A stretch of 64,000 nt of DNA from Ascaphus truei. Taxonomy: Eukaryota; Chordata; Amphibia; Anura; Ascaphidae. Positions 42,961 through 54,050 of this stretch are shown piece by piece. The translations under genes and the position numbers were made by a program. How positions within the stretch are numbered: the stretch's first letter is position 1; every line of letters starts with the position of its first letter. Under the pieces are notes generated by a model, which saw only the letters and a list, made by a program, of their open reading frames with translations, ran no database searches and had not been told where the DNA came from. The DNA lies in the NCBI GenBank assembly GCA_036426205.1, contig CM071567.1, forward strand, positions 290,595,141-290,659,140, in the 5' to 3' direction.

Positions 42961-43791
42961 AAAATAAATAAGCAATCACATAACATCTTCTAAAACTTTA
43001 CATTAACTTTTAATTTTGACCATACGATATACTTCTCCATGTTGACCCCTTAAATGATACACTAAGCGTATACAAAATAACTAAGATTTCCTCTGTTTGA
43101 AATAACCACAAAATATTCCAAAAATATGTATAAGGGAGTGCATGGTATGATATGTGTCATGATAACAATGATCAATTAATCTATCATGATTTCAGCATGT
43201 CGTATAGTGTATCTACAAATATCAGTGCTGCATTTATTTATATTTAGTTCATGTCTGACGGATATCTTATTCGAACTGTATACACAGTGAAGTGTGAAAT
43301 GATATACATATTTTACACAATTAAGAACTTACTTTAATTCAGTAATGCTAAAGACATACTTAACAATGTGAAATTAATAACTGAGCATGATTAAATATTT
43401 CATATGTTAACTAAACAGCACTGCGATTCTCATGTCTGTTGAAGGACCATTACCTGTATGCTGACATGAGAAAGATCTAATTATTAAGTACACACAGATA
43501 AACATAATAATCAATTGGGAATATTTGCCAATTTTCCTTACACACAATCTTATTTCCCAAAAATGCGTGTTTCGTAGTTTGCCTAATGAATTATGTTGGA
43601 TATGGCTTGTAAAATTATGCAATACACTGACCACCTGTATGTGGGAGAACATGGACATGTACATGGACACGTCTTCCTTTGTCTAATGACCGTGACACAT
43701 TCAGACACATTCAGAAAAATTGGATACTTTTGTACACAAGATTATTTTAAAGGAAGACTTAGCATTATTTTCCTCCATTCCATGAGAACAC
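42961..43791. other. spacer
   Basis: No gene. A+T-rich with no clear repeats; it separates the accessory and forkhead-like genes. Confidence 0.5.
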
Positions 43792-44375
43792 ATGCCGTTA
43801 GAAATGTCTTCAAACAAGAAACCTCTGTTGTGTTACGCATATCTAATATATAGCGCTATTCAAAACCGAACAGAGAAAACAGCAACTGTATCAGAGATAT
43901 ATGAATACTGTATATTACTGCCAAATACCCATTTAATACAAATCATCCAAAGCCTCATATATGGTGAAATTTGATCAGACGGACAATCAAGCATTGATTG
44001 TTTTATTCTGAAGCCACTGTCCCCGGAAAGAGGGGTAGCAGTTGGTCACTGCATGAATCATGTATGTATATGTTTGCTAATGGACATTTAAGAAGAAGAG
44101 AGAGAAATTGTGAACCCAGCTACCATGATATAGGTGCCCGCAGAGGTGCCTTAAATGTTCCGTAAAATTGTTATTCTTTTCAACCGGAGGTGTACAACCA
44201 ATACCAGAACCATGACCGAGCAAGCTATGACGCTAACATGCATACTAACGATCTGGCTCAAGCAGATGAAATGCCACAAAGTAGCTATCGGTATCCACCT
44301 CAGTACATGACACAATATCCAAACTTTTACAGAGCAAGCTCCAACCCGATCGAGATGAACACACAGAACAATTGA
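43792..44375 (+). pseudogene. forkhead-like winged-helix gene (Harbinger copy 1)
   Basis: The ATG is at 43792 or 43804 (MSSNKKPLLCYAYLIYSAIQ). The forkhead pattern continues with NRTEKTATVSEIYEYC. A frameshift near 43920 breaks it, but another frame then shows a W..LIRRTIKH segment at the recognition-helix position and SSWSLHESC at the wing. A later segment (44192-44375: YNQYQNHDRASYD, YRYPPQYMTQYPNFY) resembles the Tyr/Pro-rich tail of copy 2 (YYDMYPNLYGQY). AATAAA lies at 44552. It is transcribed away from the accessory gene and toward the transposase. It resembles the forkhead-like genes of copies A and B only in the domain pattern. Confidence 0.6.
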
Positions 44376-44559
44376 TTGACTACAGCAGCTACCTCCAAAA
44401 CACCCCTTGCATGCCTGCACTGAATATGAAAGCAATATAATGCAGGTAACTATAAAAAATAGACTGTATACAATCTGTGAATCGCTTCTTTCCGAATGAG
44501 AAGCATATGTGCTCCAGCCATTACGCATGTGTGTAATATTGCTAAAAAAAAAATAAAGT

Positions 44560-45215
44560 TTGTAAACATTTCAGCCCCTTTTACCTCTTCTCCATCATCT
44601 GTTAATATTACAGAGATCACTGTGTGAAGGGAAAAAGATGCCGGAATAGACTTCTGAATGAAGGTAAGATCCAGTTAACGAGATCCGTGGCAAGATACAG
44701 TAGTTAAATGTGCTGTGCAATGGTGCTGGGAATCAGTGCTCTTCCTGCGCATCCCTTAAATGTCATTCCACAACGTGTACACCCCTCGATTTGAAAAAAA
44801 GGAAAATAATTTTCATAAGTTTAACAAATGCCATACAGTATGTGCAGAAATGCAGTAGATATATTCTTTAATATTGGAGTACTTTGCCTATGGATACATT
44901 AGGATGTGTTTGATCCACTCATTCTGTGTTAGTCACTTACATAAATATGCGGAAATGCGGCAGATTTACAGCTAATATGTAACATTATCATGGCTAAATA
45001 ATGTAGTGTACAGGTAGCATTGTGTATATAACATTGTTGCAGTGATAGTATGTGTGACACATTACATTTGAGTCCAGGCAGTTTGTGCATTTTAACTTGT
45101 TTAAAATTCATCTATTTGTTAGATAATGTATTCATGCCTAACAAAGCCAAAAATATTACAATATGTAGTTGGAAGAGGTGCCCAAATTATTCAATACTAA
45201 AAAGTCATGTGAAAG
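44560..45215. other. spacer
   Basis: No gene or repeat recognised. Confidence 0.5.
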
Positions 45216-45500
45216 GCTGCGGCCCCGCTAGCACTGAGCACGCTGGCTCTCAAAGAATGCATGGCGGGTGTCCTGCGTCTTCTCGCGCGCGAGGGGAAAG
45301 GGGGGAGGACGGGGTGGCATTGCAGAATATTGAGCGAGCGGGTATGTATAATTTTTTTATTTACTTAAGCGCATTGCGTGTGTGCCCGTGCATACGCGGG
45401 CACGCATCGCGTGAGCGGGGACTTGCATATATATATAAATGCAAGTCACCTCGCCAAGCACCGCCCGCTCAGCGCACTCAGTGCTAGCGAGGCCGCAGCA
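45216..45500. mobile_element. GC-rich MITE with 30-bp terminal inverted repeats
   Basis: GCTGCGGCCCCGCTAGCACT (45216) and AGTGCTAGCGAGGCCGCAGC (ending 45499) are inverted repeats over about 30 bp with a few mismatches. Internal hairpins include GTGTGCCCGTGCATACGCGGGCACGC near 45380-45405 (shorter stem GTGCCCG/CGGGCAC) and ACTTGCATATATATATAAAT. It is CpG-rich in an AT-rich setting. The 145-codon ORF across it is fortuitous. Confidence 0.75.
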
Positions 45501-46668
45501 TAATATACAACTGTTACAATATAAAAACACCTACTGTAGTGTAGTGTGTGTTTCTATGCAGCTGAAATGTTTTTGTGAAACATGTACATTTATAAGTAAC
45601 ATTACATATCTACTTCTTTCACAGATGTTGACATCTCCATTCCAAAGCCAGAAGATCATGTGAATGGAAGTATCCAAACACAGAACAACTTACACCTTTT
45701 ACATCCTGCGCACATGATGAAAACATGAATTTGACCGTTTTATACTTAACGTTGTCACTCATGCTATGAGACAAAGTAAACTGTCCATGATAACTTAGTA
45801 TTTTTTTTAAAGAAAATCAGATAATCTCTAATGTGTATTTTAGAATTTTTAGATTACAACTAATAACGTCATTTCTAAATAATTGAATAGATACTAATTA
45901 TTTTTGGAAAATGACAATAAACTTTGGAATTATAAACGTGTCTGTGCACCATTTTACAGATAGCTCATGTTCATGCACATTTACATGAGTCATAAATACT
46001 AGGAATAATGTTTAACTACATTGTGTGGAGGACTACACAATGTGTTATCCTAGAATTTTCATGTATTCATGAAACTTTAACATGAGTAATTGTATGAAGC
46101 ATTCGCATGAAATATGACCATTGCAGTGTGTCAAGTTGCCATCAAACTAATCTCACTTTTGTTAGGGACACATACCAGGTTACTAATACAAGATAACCCC
46201 ATGTAAGCAGCTCATACTCCTGCAGGCATATTAAAATAATGTATATTGTTATTGTTCATTAATTGTCAATTATACAATTTAGTAAGGAATGTGAACAATA
46301 ACAATTAACTAAATATTTGCGATCACAACTCCTCATAACTAATTGTAATTATTTTTTTAATGGTTATTTTGAAGTGAAAAGGTGATAAACATTAAATATA
46401 TTTAAATTTAAAGTACTTGGTAAGTTTAAATATAACATTCTCTGCATATTCATCAGTACAGCAATATCTTTGATCTTCTTGCACAACATTCTGCATTGTA
46501 TGATGCTCACATTGTAGGGGTGGGAAACATGATTTAGAGAAGGACAAATGTGTTAAACACTCACATTCTGTTTATACGTGAACTTATGTTAATTCAGTCG
46601 AAAATGTGCATTCCAATTCAGAGAGCAGGATCATTTGATTAGATACACATAATGAAATGTGACACACA
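45501..46668. other. spacer downstream of the transposase
   Basis: A+T-rich, no gene recognised. It contains repeated ATTCATG/CATGAAT type words but no clear unit. Confidence 0.5.
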
Positions 46669-48304
46669 TCACGATATGAGATCTTCTATGTAAAGGAAAA
46701 TCTTACAAGTGAAATAATTTTCGATTACACTCCGGCGGGTCACCACCCCACTGGCTCTATACTCCCAAACCCCTGCAGGAGGCACAGGATGATCCTCCTC
46801 TAGATCCTCCCAAATGTTTCCTTGAAGATTGTGATGTAGTGCAATGCAACAAAAAATCACTATGTCAGCAACCTTCTATGGCGAATACAGTAGGGCCCCA
46901 CCAGATTTATCAAGACATCTGAAGCGACTTTTCAACAGTCCAAATGTCCTCTCAATCACCGAGCGGGTGAGACGTGGGCCATATTATAACATTCTTCTGC
47001 AGGGGTTTGAGTATTACCCAGTGGGGTCAGGAGCCAGGGCCGGTTTCCATTTCCTGAGTCGCCTATAAGACAGTTAAAACACATAAATGTTGATATAATA
47101 CATAAAAAATATTCAAAACATTGCCTACTGACTTGTCCTAGTACATGAAAGTGATTTAAGAATGTTCCACACATGAAATTAAATACAATATTAATAATTT
47201 AATAGCTATGACATAGTGTCATGTGGACATCTGTTGAACATTATAAACATGACACCTCAGATGGCTATAGTATTAATACTGCAATACAGTATGTAAGCAA
47301 TTACTGTTTTGCCCACTAATTCCCTATTGTGTGATTAATAATTGATGAAAATTTAATGCTGCCTAACATGGATTATAGTTTTTGTATTAAAAAAAAAAAC
47401 ATATAAAAAATTTTAAATGATTTTTTGTTACATTATATATTATAAAAACAGAATTAAACATTAACCCGTACATGAACTTTAGATATAAGTGCAGTTTGTA
47501 TTACATTGACTGACCCAATAGCCAACCGTCCTTGGATTTCCCTGCTTCAAGTGCACGGAAGACTAAAGTGTTCTGCAGGATAAGGGAATCGTGGCAGGCA
47601 CCTGGGAATAGGGCTACCACACTCAGAATTTTCATGTTTGCGTCACATACAACTTGCACATTCAGCGAGTGGTAATGTTTCCTGTTACAGAAATGCCTCT
47701 CAATTGCACGTAGCGGGGTAAACGCAACATGTGTGCAATCTATAGCACCCTTCACATTGGGTAACCCTGCTACATTATAAAATGCAGTCTTCATAGCCTG
47801 CCACCCTGTAAGCTCACTAGGAAAATGTATATAACCCCTAGTGCGTCTAGTCAGTGCACATAGAAACTGGCTAAGGACCCGCAAGAATGTTGTCTGTGAG
47901 ACCTCATCTACTATGCCTACAGTTGTTTGAAAAGACGCAGAAGCAAGAAAATGTAATGAGCTCAGCAATTTAACAAGGCCAGGCACTGCATGACTCCTGT
48001 CTGTTATTGGCTCTAAATCTTCTCTTAACTCTTCATAGAGTTCCAAGATAACCTCTGAGCTCAATCGATAGTGGCTGATCACCTCGGCCTCACATAACCC
48101 CTCTAGGGAGCATCTTGTTCTGAAGTTAAGTGGTGCCAATGTATGCCTTACTTCTAATTTCCTCTTCCTCCTCTCCATCCTCAACCTCTTCTCCCTCTTC
48201 TCCCACCATTGCAAAATAATCTCTCTCCTCCTCCTCAATACGAACTCCATCACCGCATAATTGCATATGACCTCCATTTCACCATTCAAGGTAAGTGTTT
48301 CCAT
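46669..48304 (-). pseudogene. PIF/Harbinger transposase, two exons (copy 1)
   Basis: Exon 1 is 48304-47515 and exon 2 is 47062-46669. The intron has GTCAGT and TTATAG ends, and the split codon restores LLG-DSGNGNRPW. The DDE_Tnp_4 (HARBI1-like) catalytic residues are visible: GAIDCTHVAF, PGACHDS and VIERTFGLLKSRF. Other family signatures are RKHYHSLNVQVVCD and RPWLLTPLGN. The N-terminus is Arg/Glu-rich (RREIILQWWEKREKRLRMERR) before SHYRLSSEVILELYEEL. Exon 1 is fully open; a TAG near 46887 interrupts exon 2 after the third acid (copy 2 has Ala there). It is therefore nearly intact. Confidence 0.9.
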
Positions 48305-48899
48305 GTATCCTTTAAATTGGCAGACTAATCAACCACATTAGTGTTAACGAGACCACATGTGTTGTACAGTATCTAGAACATGTGAATTTTATTAATCCAA
48401 GCAGTCATTATAGTTTGAAAGAGATGCGTTGCACACATAATTTAAAATGATGTAATCCGAAAATAAACACCATTCATTAATTCAAAGTCAAAGCGATGAT
48501 GCGAGCCAATATTAATTATTGTTGTTAGAAATCATGACATTTGGATGTAATATGTTCAGTCACGAAGGTGCTAAATCACAAGAAGAAATTGATGCTTTCT
48601 AGAGAGGTGTGGCAGAAGCCTTGATTATTGTCAGGTTGTTTTATGATCACGGGAGTATTGCCCTTTAAATTACCCCCCTCCTAACGTTTGCGGTTACACT
48701 ATGAAATTATGAAGATGGATGTCATGCAATTGTACATAATTGTGATTCAATAACGGGTTCTCCTTCGATTCAATTAATGTGAATGATCTCCATGTGCCCT
48801 GGAGGACACAGAAATATTCACGACAGCACACTGTGACCTCCAGACACCCGTGAGGGCCACTCAAGGGCCCCCAGACAACCGTGGGCATCCCAGTTGGGT
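48305..48899. other. 5' flank of Harbinger transposase copy 1
   Basis: No gene. It contains the presumed promoter; no clear TATA assignment. GGGCCACTCAAGGGCCC near 48856 is a small inverted repeat. Confidence 0.4.
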
Positions 48900-49290
48900 C
48901 TATTGTTTTTATTGTGGTTAGCGGGGATGAGTGAAGGGGGTATTGTCCCCAAGGATGGGTGGTTAGGCCTCCTGGGTTGGTAGTGGGGGAGGGTGGGTTA
49001 ACCCCTTAAGTACTATAGCGGTTACTAGCCGCTAAAGTGATTAAGGGGTTAGGAGACATTAGATTGTCTCTTTTGTATTCTCTGTATTGTTTGTAGCAAC
49101 GGAGGACATGGACGGTGATGAGGATGAGGATGGCCTTCATCATGGGTGTCTGGCAGGGGTGAGTGCAACAATTTATGTACTTTATTTACGCTGTTATTGT
49201 CAAATGCACTATTATCCATATCTGGATAATAATATTTTTTTCCATTACTGTACTGCATGTGTTAGGGGGGGAAGGGGTGTATTTAAAAAA
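48900..49290 (+). repeat. inverted copy of 39470-39880 with an exon-like core
   Basis: GGTTAACCCCTTAAG, AAGGGGTTAGGAGACATTAG, then a TTTGTAG acceptor, an open stretch (TEDMDGDEDEDGLHHG) and a GGGGTGAGTG donor. The partner keeps the donor but not the acceptor. It is probably an acidic exon of a Harbinger accessory gene or of a related non-autonomous element. Confidence 0.55.
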
Positions 49291-49789
49291 AAAAAAACGA
49301 AAATGTGTGGTGCTTCTAAGAAAAACCTTCTGAGTATGAATGTCAAAAAGACTTGATGATCAATTCAGTAATTTATATTGTTCCTGAGATGATGACCCCC
49401 AATGATATAAATGAATGGGAAACAGTCTATAAATCACTTCTCCTTGCAATCTGACTAGTGGGCTAAGGCCCCCACAAACACTGCAGTAAGGGGCCACACT
49501 ATTATTGAAAGTGTCCCAACATAAAATTTCAGAGTGGAGTTGTGCCAGACATATAAAAAACTCATTTTTTGGAGTGGATGTTGTCCCAGTATCTTCTTCC
49601 GCCAAATGGGGGTGTGCGTCCATTTTTTCTGATGAGGATAAGCAGGAAGACAAAGAAAAAGCATGCACCGTTGCTCAGGAAAAACAAAAAAATGTATAAA
49701 TAAGTCAAGGAGAGCTTTGACCCTAAAAAAGCTATTTAATGGACCCAGCAAACAAATACAGCTGCATTATGGGGTACAAGGGACCCCAC

Positions 49790-49831
49790 CAACGCATTTC
49801 GAGTGTGAGCTCTTTATCAAGGTGACTCTAT
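49790..49831 (-). ncRNA. hammerhead-like remnant
   Basis: The minus strand reads CTTGATAAA, stem GAG-CTCACA-CTC, GAAATGCGTTGGTGGGGTCCC. The first core is changed (CTTGATAA for CTGATGA) and GAAA is kept. This variant is common in Penelope-like repeats; it is likely inactive. Flanking 49360-49980 shows no ORF of note. Confidence 0.5.
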
Positions 49832-50306
49832 TTTTTTTAAGAATTGTTTATTTTTTTGGGGAACACCATTGGTACCGCAGTCAAGCGGGGACCCCCGGAC
49901 TCCAACAGGGACCACCCGAGGGCTCCTGCAGGGATCACCTGGGGACACCCGACGGCCTGTTGTATGGATGGTGTGCCTGAAAAAAGGAAAACAAAGATTT
50001 TTTCCTAAGTCCAGCTTCAGTTTTTACAGAGCGTTTTTAAAGCAAGATTGAGTTAGCGCTGTTTAGAGAATCCCGTGGACTAGCACAATTGACACGTTTG
50101 CCTTTTTTGGCCTGATCTTGCGGGTTTTGCATGCAGGCCAGAAAAAAATGTATTTTAAGGCCAATAAAGTGCTGTTATCATTGCTTAGTGAATCGCGCAG
50201 CAGGAAGTATCGGACTTAAAGCCACTTTGCGCTTTTAAAATGATTTATCACTGCTTAGTGCATAGCCGGTGACTCTATGACTATATATATATATCTATAG
50301 ATATAG

Positions 50307-50361
50307 TGTGTGTGTATTGTATTTATAATGAGTGTTGTGTGTTGTGTGTTGTGTGGTTGCT

Positions 50362-50394
<33 letters not shown>

Positions 50395-50510
50395 TTGTGT
50401 GTGTGTGTGGTGTGTTTGTGTGTGTGTTTGTTTGTTGTGTGTGTGTAGAGCTATAGTGTGTGTGTGTGTTGTGTGTGTGTGTGTGTGTGTGTGGTGGGTG
50501 TGGTGTGGTG

Positions 50511-50541
<31 letters not shown>

Positions 50542-50544
50542 TGT

Positions 50545-50589
<45 letters not shown>

Positions 50590-50660
50590 TTATAATGTGT
50601 GTTTATGATTGTGTGTATTTATAATGTGTGTGTGGATACTTATTTATAATGTGTGTGTGT
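50307..50660. repeat. (TG)n microsatellite
   Basis: Long TG tracts with TTG, GGTT and TATTTATAATG interruptions. The Val/Cys-rich 100-codon ORF here is purely a repeat translation. Confidence 0.98.
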
Positions 50661-50667
50661 ATTTATA

Positions 50668-51160
50668 ATAGAGGTGCAGGGGCATCCTTTTTCCCCCCTC
50701 TTTTTAACCATGCTTTAATAAAGGACACTTCACAGCACAGTCCAGCAGTTGCTACGTTTTTTCTGCCTTGTGGTGCCCGCTGAAACACCCCTTCCAAACC
50801 GGAACAGGTACACTTTCTCTGCATCCCTTGTCAGCCATGGAGCACACAGAACCGGCGTTCACACCGCATGTGAGTAAACCTGCTGCTTAAATGAGAGCCA
50901 CCCCAGGCATACAAGATTATTCAATTCAGGGAAATTGCAGAGGTCAAGGGGGGTCCAAATACTCCCTACTTACAACTCTGTATACCTCTGTTATACCTTG
51001 TGCCATCTAGGGGTTTAATGCATATAGCCTCAAGCATGCAATACCACACCAAGTGATCCGGTTTAAAACGCAGTTAAAAACATTTACTTTACAATTACTG
51101 TGGGTCACATATGCTCTGTAGCACTGGTTAATTGGGGCCACTTACCCCTTACAATTTATA
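50668..51160 (+). mobile_element. Penelope-like fragment related to 14500-14970
   Basis: It shares with the insertion in gypsy 2: AGAGGTGCAGGGG, CACAGCACAGTCCAGC, TGTGGTGCCCGCTGA, GAGCACACAGAACCGG, TTGTGCCATCTAGGGGTTTA, AGCCTCAAGCATGCA, GTGATCCGGTT and GCACTGGTTAATTGGGGCC. The left side is replaced by the TG microsatellite, so the hairpin arm seen at 14309 is absent. Confidence 0.7.
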
Positions 51161-51374
51161 ATATGTATGTGATGATTTATATCTGTATTTGTGTGAGCGT
51201 ATATTGACTGCATATATTTCCTGCATATGGGACTGCCTCTTTAAGATATCCATGTTTGGAATAAGGAACTAGTTACTTGGAGTAACTTACTTGCTTTAAG
51301 TAGCAATCTAATTAAGCCACATTAATTTGGTAACGAGACGAGATGTGATGTCATTTGAAACAGAAACTTCCTTT

Positions 51375-52763
51375 GAATATATTGTGACAAACGGCTTACT
51401 CCGGGGCTCTGCCGTCTGTCCAGGACTGTTAGAACACGGTCTTTATGGTTAGCTCAGACCTCGAGGGATGAGCGACCATGGATATTAGGGAATGCATCTT
51501 TGACAAATCATCAGCATTGCCATGTTTGTGCCCTGACCTTTGCTCCACAGAAAATTTAACGGGTTGTAGGCTTAGGAACCACCTGGTCACTCTAGCATTC
51601 TTCTCTCTGTTTTGACACATCCAGGTGAGGGGTGCATGATCTGTGACCAACCGGAATTTTCTCCCCAGTAGATAGTATTTGACCGTCTCTTCAGCACACT
51701 TTATTGCAAGACACTCTTTCTCGATTATGGAGTAATTTTTCTCCTGGGGATTTAGTTTCCTACTTAAAGAAAGGATGGTGTGCTCCTCACCTTGAGATTC
51801 CTGGGAGAGTACAGCACCCAGCACTACCTGAGATGCGTCGGTTTGGACTAAAACCTCTTTAGAGAAGTCAGGTGTGACCAAACTGGTTGGGCACAGAGGG
51901 CTTCTTTCAGGCTTCTAAAGGCCTGTTCGGTTTTGGGGGACCACTTTACCATTAGCGGCCCTCTTGCTTTTGTGATGTCGGTTAGTGGGGTTGCCTTAGT
52001 TGCAAAATTGGGAAAAACCTTCTATAGTTGCCAATTAATCCCAAAAAGGTCCTTTCTTGTTTTTTTGGAACTGGCCTTGGCCAATTTTGTATCGCCTCTA
52101 CTTTGAGTGTTTGGGGTTTGAGTAAACCTCTGCCAATAGAATACCCCAGATACTTGGCCTCCTCCAGACCAATAGTGCATTTAGTTGGGTTAGCAGTTAG
52201 TCCAGCAGACCGAACTGCGTCTAGCACAGCTTGGATCTTTGGAAGGTGGGATTGCCAATCTTCACTATGGATTACCACATCATCTAGGTAGGCGGCGGCA
52301 TACCGAGCTTTGGGCTTTAAATTTTTATCCATCATTCTTTGGAATGTGGCGGGAGCTCCATGTAAGCCAAAAGGCAGCACCCTATACTGAAAGAGGCCGT
52401 CTGGGGTTGAGAAGGCTGTCTTTTCTTTTGCCGTTTCTGTGAGGAGAACCTGCCAGTACCCTTTTGTTAGGTCTAGGGTCGTGAAATATCAGGCTTTGCC
52501 CCGTCTCTCTACCAGTTCATCAACCCTGGGCATAGGATAAGTATCATATTTTGACACAGCGTTTAGTTTACGGTAGTCATTGCAAAACCTTGTTGTACCA
52601 GCTGGTTTTGGGACTAAAACTATAGGGTTGTTCCACCCACTTTGGGATTCTTCAATTACACCTAGTTTTAGCATTTTTTTAACCTCTAAACTTATAGCCT
52701 TCCTTTTGGCCTCTGGGATTCGGTACGGTTTAAGGTTAACTCGGACCCCCGGTTCAGAGACTA
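51375..52763 (-). mobile_element. Ty3/gypsy fragment 3
   Basis: Minus strand, a different family from gypsy 1 and 2. The RT and RNase H are recognisable. After RNase H the sequence passes directly into GTTTGTCACA at 51384-51375 (an LTR-like end, TGTGACAAACGGC on the + strand), so integrase is missing. Upstream it is cut at 52763 by Harbinger copy 2; the rest of the element may lie beyond the window. Confidence 0.8.
51429..52763 (-). pseudogene. reverse transcriptase and RNase H (gypsy 3)
   Basis: RT N-terminal part 52763-52489 (VNLKPYRIPEAKRKA, GVIEESQSGWNNPIVLVPKP, RFCNDYRKLN). Palm and thumb 52380-51982 (MLPFGLHGAPATFQRMMD, AAYLDDVVIHS, CTIGLEEAKYLGY, FLGLIGNYRRFFP). RNase H 51881-51429 (VQTDASQVVLGAVLSQ, EKECLAIKCA, LVTDHAPLTW, GNADDLSK). 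The YLDD box and the RNase H acids are intact. Frame breaks fall near 52480 and 51950. ORF M at 52773 extends ten bases into the Harbinger end and is artefactual there. Confidence 0.88.
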
Positions 52764-53059
52764 GGGGCCTCATGCAGTAAGCGCCGATAAGGCTTTTATC
52801 GGCATTTTCCCGCCAAAATTGGATTTGAGATTCAGTAAGCGCCGATAAGTGGTCAAAATCGGCATTTTTTCTTCCCGATAAAAATTTATCGGCATGCGGC
52901 TGCCGATAACCCTCTTATTGTATTCTAGTAGTCCCAATCAGCTTATCGGTGCTGATCGGCACTCAAAAATGGAGATATCATCGGCAATTGGTCCCGCCAA
53001 CTAAAGTTGGCAAGTTAGAGGAGAGAAGGATCGGCAAGGTTGCCGGGACGGCACTTAGA

Positions 53060-54050
53060 AAAAATAGCTCATCTCTACATCAATGGAGTCAATGGAACGG
53101 GGACTTATAACATTATAGGAGTGTTTACGTTCTATTGCTCATATTAAAAATGTGCTTGGCATTACAGTGTCGATGTCAATCACTTCATCGTGTCAACGCT
53201 AACGTTTATTATTGACACAACATTGTACTTTTCAATGTTATGATGATTTGCGTATCACATTAGTCTTAATGTTATGATGTGTCAAGGGAAACTCCTATAG
53301 TAAACTCTTAAGGGAACAGGTCACATAATATGAAACATGTTTCTTAAGTGTGCTTCAATTTATTATATGATGTAACACATTTCACACATCTAACAGATCC
53401 AGCGTATACTAATGTTGGTATACATTAGAGAATGCTTTGAATGTGTAACGCATGATCACATGTATATGTAGCTGTTTGTTTTCATGTTTACTTGTACTTT
53501 GTGACCTCCCTCTTTTGATGACGTCTGCAATTGGACACTCAATAACATTGCATGTTTACATTGTACACCATGCATTAGAATCACTTCATGCTAAGTTATT
53601 CACACATCTATAATAGTTGCTCATTTTTACACGATTGAAACTGAATCAATAGCAACTATCCTGATGGTTTCAAATTATGCATAAGCACTTTACAATTACT
53701 TCATGTGAACATGTGACAATAACATGCCAAATTAGACATGTTGCAACGTACTTTTTCAACGTCAATGTCATGGTTGTTTCCTAATGAGATGACTGAGTGT
53801 TGCGTTCAGAAGTGGTACCTGCATTACACATTCCATAAATACTTGCAAATAAATTCTTGTACAAAGCTTAACATTACATCAGTGTCAAATATCATGATTG
53901 CCTGGTGAACACACATAAATAATCCGTTTAATTCGTTCTGGATACCCTTTTGGAGTTAACTACTTGGATATGTTAATGTTACACCTTGCACTTCATCAAG
54001 TCACCTGACATCATCACATAGGTATTTAAAGGAGGCCAATTACCTGCGCA
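53060..54050. other. 5' flank of Harbinger transposase copy 2
   Basis: No gene. A+T-rich, with several TTATGATG and ACATGT words but no defined repeat. Confidence 0.5.

Larger units (their letters stand above)
38819..50270. mobile_element. PIF/Harbinger region, copy 1
   Basis: Three genes in the order accessory (+, 41949-42960), forkhead-like (+, 43792-44375), transposase (-, 48304-46669), the mirror image of copy 2. Left of them is a Harbinger-like end (GGGGTTTATTCTATAAGCCTCG at 38819); right of them is another (TGCTTAGTGCATAGCC ending 50270). The outer parts (39470-39880 and 48900-49290) are inverted copies of each other. The two ends are not identical, so 38819 and 50270 may belong to different elements of the superfamily. 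An L2 LINE and small elements have inserted. Confidence 0.5.

Noticed and set aside
45050..45487. 145-codon ORF
   Set aside because: It crosses the boundary of the GC-rich MITE and has no domain.
50306..50608. 100-codon Val/Cys ORF
   Set aside because: Pure translation of a TG microsatellite.
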